Assembly: GCF_046614695.1 (NCBI RefSeq)
Contig: NZ_JBKKHQ010000012.1
Location: 62,001-126,000, forward strand
From: Pokkaliibacter sp046614695
GTDB lineage: Bacteria > Pseudomonadota > Gammaproteobacteria > Pseudomonadales > Balneatricaceae
Length of the DNA: 64,000 bases
Direction: 5' to 3'
The position numbers and the translations under genes are program-made. How positions within the stretch are numbered: the stretch's first letter is position 1; the number at the start of each line of letters is the position of its first letter. This document shows, piece after piece, positions 61,772 through 64,000 of this stretch. The notes below the pieces were generated by a model that was not told where the DNA came from, did not search any database, and was given only the letters and a program-made list of their open reading frames with translations.

Positions 61772-63308
61772 ATCTATGGAGATATTGGATCTTTTTGGTA
61801 AAGATGGAAATCAAGGTATTGTCAATGAGCAATTTTACTCAATGCATGGCTATCCTTTTAAACTCCTTGATGATAAATGGCAACTAAGCAAAGACATAAG
61901 TTTGTCTATTGGTAAGTTATGTCGTTCCTTTCCAGGTGACACCTATGCGCTTCGACAAGTCCTAGCCTTTTTTGGTAGACATAACTCTCCATCGCATCTT
62001 AGAAATTTAATGGAAAGGTTATTGCACTATATTAAATCTCTAAATGGAGCTGAAGTTTTCTCTGTAGAGTCTCTTATTTCCTACCATGCTAGCTTAGATG
62101 ATTTGCGAGCTTGGTATCTTTCGGTTATAAGAATTCTTATCAGAAAGTGGGTCCGTTTAGGCTATCCTGGAGTCCCGGAAGATTCTTTAAGACTACTCGA
62201 CAATATTCGAATAAAAGGAAATCAGAAAGGGCGAGCTGTTCAATCTAGATGCTCCGAAGACGGACCATTGACTGATATAGAAATGCAGAGTGTTATTGAT
62301 GCTGTTACACATAGCTTTTGCAACGGGATACTAGGGTTAAATGAAACAGTAATTTTAATGACTTTGGCAATGACAGGTCGCCGGCCAAATCAGGTCTCTG
62401 CATTAAAGATAAAAGATATTATTCAGATTGAGGATAAATATTTCATCAATTTTCCACGCTCTAAGCAGCGTTACAAAGGTTGGCGCTCCTCATTCAGAAA
62501 GTATCGAATTATTGAAGACCTCTGGTTACTATTGAAGAAACAGGCTGATTATGTCAGAAAAATATTTTCTCAGAGTGTGAGTCCTGATGTGCTTCATCAG
62601 GATCTAGAAGGAGAACTTCCTCTATTTCCTAAGATGCCGAAAAATATATCACTATTAGAGCTGCGAGAGGTTCTGGAGTCTGACCGCCTTCATATTCCTT
62701 CTATGAAAATTTACCATATTGTTGTAAATGCTGGAGAGAAGGTTAATGCCGTAAGTGAAAGGACCGGAAAACCTATTCATCTTAATCCATATCGCTTTAG
62801 ATATACTCTCGGTACGAATCTTGCGAGGGAGGGGAGTGGTATATACGTTATTGCTGAAGCTCTTGATCACACTGATACACAGAATGCTGGCGTTTATACT
62901 AAGAGTGATGCTGATATTGTTGAGCGACTCAACAAATCTGTTGCTTTAGAGATGGCTCCTTTCGCACAGGCTTTTCGTGGTGTAGTAATTCAATCAGAAA
63001 AAGATACGCTTCGAGCTAATGATCCATCTAGCCGAGTTTCAAATGGTAAGAAGAATGTTGGAAGTTGTGGAAGTTACGGGTTCTGCGGCGCCTTGGCTCC
63101 ATTTGCCTGTTATACCTGCAGTCACTTCCAACCATGGAAGGATGGACCGCACGAAGAGGTACTTAACGCGCTTATTAACGAACGTGAGCGAGTGAATGAA
63201 CTCACTGGTGACATCAAAATTGCTGCAGCAAATGATAGGCTGATCTATGCGGTTGGTGAGGTAGTAAGGCGTTGTGGTGAGGCTAGAGGGAAATTAAGTA
63301 ATGGCTGA
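61758..63308 (+). CDS. Tyrosine recombinase 2 of a trio
   Basis: A 516-residue integrase-type protein. Catalytic residues: Arg in MTGRRPNQVSALKIKD, the HxxR-like NPYRFRYTLG, and Tyr in NAGVYTKSDAD. The C-terminus holds a cysteine/histidine cluster (CGSYGFCGALAPFACYTCSH) that could bind zinc, a feature not found in the first protein. The start is either ATG at 61758 or ATG at 61776; both overlap or abut the first gene. Its stop overlaps the next gene by eight bases. AT-rich. Confidence 0.82.
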   Translation: MRICESMEILDLFGKDGNQGIVNEQFYSMHGYPFKLLDDKWQLSKDISLSIGKLCRSFPGDTYALRQVLAFFGRHNSPSHLRNLMERLLHYIKSLNGAEVFSVESLISYHASLDDLRAWYLSVIRILIRKWVRLGYPGVPEDSLRLLDNIRIKGNQKGRAVQSRCSEDGPLTDIEMQSVIDAVTHSFCNGILGLNETVILMTLAMTGRRPNQVSALKIKDIIQIEDKYFINFPRSKQRYKGWRSSFRKYRIIEDLWLLLKKQADYVRKIFSQSVSPDVLHQDLEGELPLFPKMPKNISLLELREVLESDRLHIPSMKIYHIVVNAGEKVNAVSERTGKPIHLNPYRFRYTLGTNLAREGSGIYVIAEALDHTDTQNAGVYTKSDADIVERLNKSVALEMAPFAQAFRGVVIQSEKDTLRANDPSSRVSNGKKNVGSCGSYGFCGALAPFACYTCSHFQPWKDGPHEEVLNALINERERVNELTGDIKIAAANDRLIYAVGEVVRRCGEARGKLSNG

Positions 63309-64000
63309 CTTGTTTTTATTTATTCCAAAGGCTGAACAAGACGCTAAACGAAATCTCCAAGATTTTATTAAGCTTTCTCGAGATAAAATTACAGTGTTCG
63401 GGAAAGATCTCGACTGGAACTCTAATTCTTGGCCTAAAGTAGGTAACTTCACAGTCAAGGGTGCTCCTTCGCGAGGTTTTACTAAAGATCAATATCTTAA
63501 TGAAGAAATTCTACCTTTTGCCAAAGCTTATGTTCGTTATCAGCAAGGCCTAAAGCCATCAAAGCTAATTAACGAATTGAAAGCTATTAGATGCATTGAG
63601 CCAGCATTGTTAATGGTAAAAGGTAAGGCTGATATTACTTTGGTTGATACATCGGTGATGGATATTGCTGCTCAATTTGCTAGAGAGTACAAAGCCACGG
63701 CATACCAAGCTGGAGCTGCTCTAGCTAATTTAGTTAATTTTTTGAATGATACTAAGTTGACACTTAGTAGGATTGAATGGCGAAACCCTATAACTAAACC
63801 AAAAGAGATCAACCGGACGGATAAAGAGACTCGACAAAAGCGAGCAGATAAAATGCCAGCTGACCTTCATCTAACAGCTATGGCTGAGATTTTTGCAAAT
63901 AACCCGCAACATCCTCGAGATATTTTTACCACTTCTATTTTTGCATTACTCATGTGTGCACCATCAAGAATCAGCGAAATTCAGCGGCTACCACGCGACG
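63301..64000 (+). CDS. Tyrosine recombinase 3 of a trio, N-terminal part (runs out of window)
   Basis: At least 233 residues, open to the window end. It starts MADLFLFIPKAEQDAKRNLQ within the last eight bases of the second recombinase gene. The visible part is a helical N-terminal region, and the stretch SIFALLMCAPSRISEIQRLP is the beginning of a catalytic domain with the first catalytic Arg (SRISE). The rest lies beyond the window. Position and overlap point to a three-integrase operon; GInt elements carry ginABC plus a small ginD, which would come next if this is one. Confidence 0.72.
   Translation, partial: MADLFLFIPKAEQDAKRNLQDFIKLSRDKITVFGKDLDWNSNSWPKVGNFTVKGAPSRGFTKDQYLNEEILPFAKAYVRYQQGLKPSKLINELKAIRCIEPALLMVKGKADITLVDTSVMDIAAQFAREYKATAYQAGAALANLVNFLNDTKLTLSRIEWRNPITKPKEINRTDKETRQKRADKMPADLHLTAMAEIFANNPQHPRDIFTTSIFALLMCAPSRISEIQRLPRD

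Noticed and set aside
1..64000. tRNA or rRNA genes
   Set aside because: I saw no cloverleaf-like sequence with a T-loop GTTCGA element or rRNA stretch that I could support.
60503..64000. Gamma-mobile-trio (GMT) element as the identity of the recombinase module
   Set aside because: GMT also has three core genes, but I cannot match the sizes and domains to GmtY, GmtZ and GmtX from memory; the GInt/RIT comparison fits three recombinases better, and neither is proven.

Overview
The window reads as the chromosome of a gammaproteobacterium, most likely in the Oceanospirillales/Pseudomonadales (Halomonas- or Cobetia-like). The grounds are the S10-spc-alpha ribosomal gene order, a converging uvrA after rplQ with ssb a little further on (as in Pseudomonas and Halomonas), and the RpoA and SSB sequences. 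This placement is an inference from gene order and protein character; no database search was possible. I saw no rRNA, tRNA or CRISPR array and no transposase gene.

Layout. (1) 1-10.1 kb: the end of the S10 operon, then the spc and alpha operons (rpsC' to rplQ, with secY and rpoA), ending in a strong terminator. (2) 10.3-22.2 kb: uvrA (minus strand, with a promoter and LexA-type box); nagB-nagK-nagA (minus); a divergent CUT1-type sugar ABC transporter plus a HutC/GntR regulator (plus); and ssb. The nag genes and transporter form one pathway: ABC uptake of an amino sugar, phosphorylation by NagK, deacetylation by NagA, deamination by NagB. (3) 22.3-40.0 kb: an accessory region that looks like a defence island. 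It holds qatA-qatB-qatC with no qatD, then a CBASS pair (capV patatin effector and CD-NTase), a large protein with a DisA_N/DAC-like nucleotide cyclase domain, an SF1 helicase with a long coiled-coil insert, a small divergent CsrA-like protein, a small minus-strand gene, and a 1457-residue STAND-like NTPase ending in a PD-(D/E)XK-type nuclease signature. (4) 40.6-49.4 kb (minus): a type VI secretion cargo cassette with an unknown gene, a PAAR protein, a DUF4123 adaptor, an Rhs protein with an LHH-type HNH nuclease tip, a SMI1/KNR4 immunity protein and a further AT-rich candidate immunity gene. (5) 49.5-58.4 kb: a DUF1275 membrane protein and a complete kdpFABCDE potassium uptake operon with a KdpE-type operator. 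(6) 58.5-64 kb: AT-rich accessory DNA with a coupled pair of unknown minus-strand genes, a small NTF2-like candidate, a 9-bp tandem repeat, and three overlapping tyrosine recombinase genes, the last cut by the window edge. The trio resembles the integration modules of GInt or RIT elements, whose cargo would lie beyond the window.

The best candidates for something undescribed are the DAC-like protein plus helicase pair sandwiched between CBASS and the STAND-nuclease gene, the qatABC set in which capV follows qatC where qatD is expected, and the STAND-nuclease protein itself with its dyad-containing promoter region.
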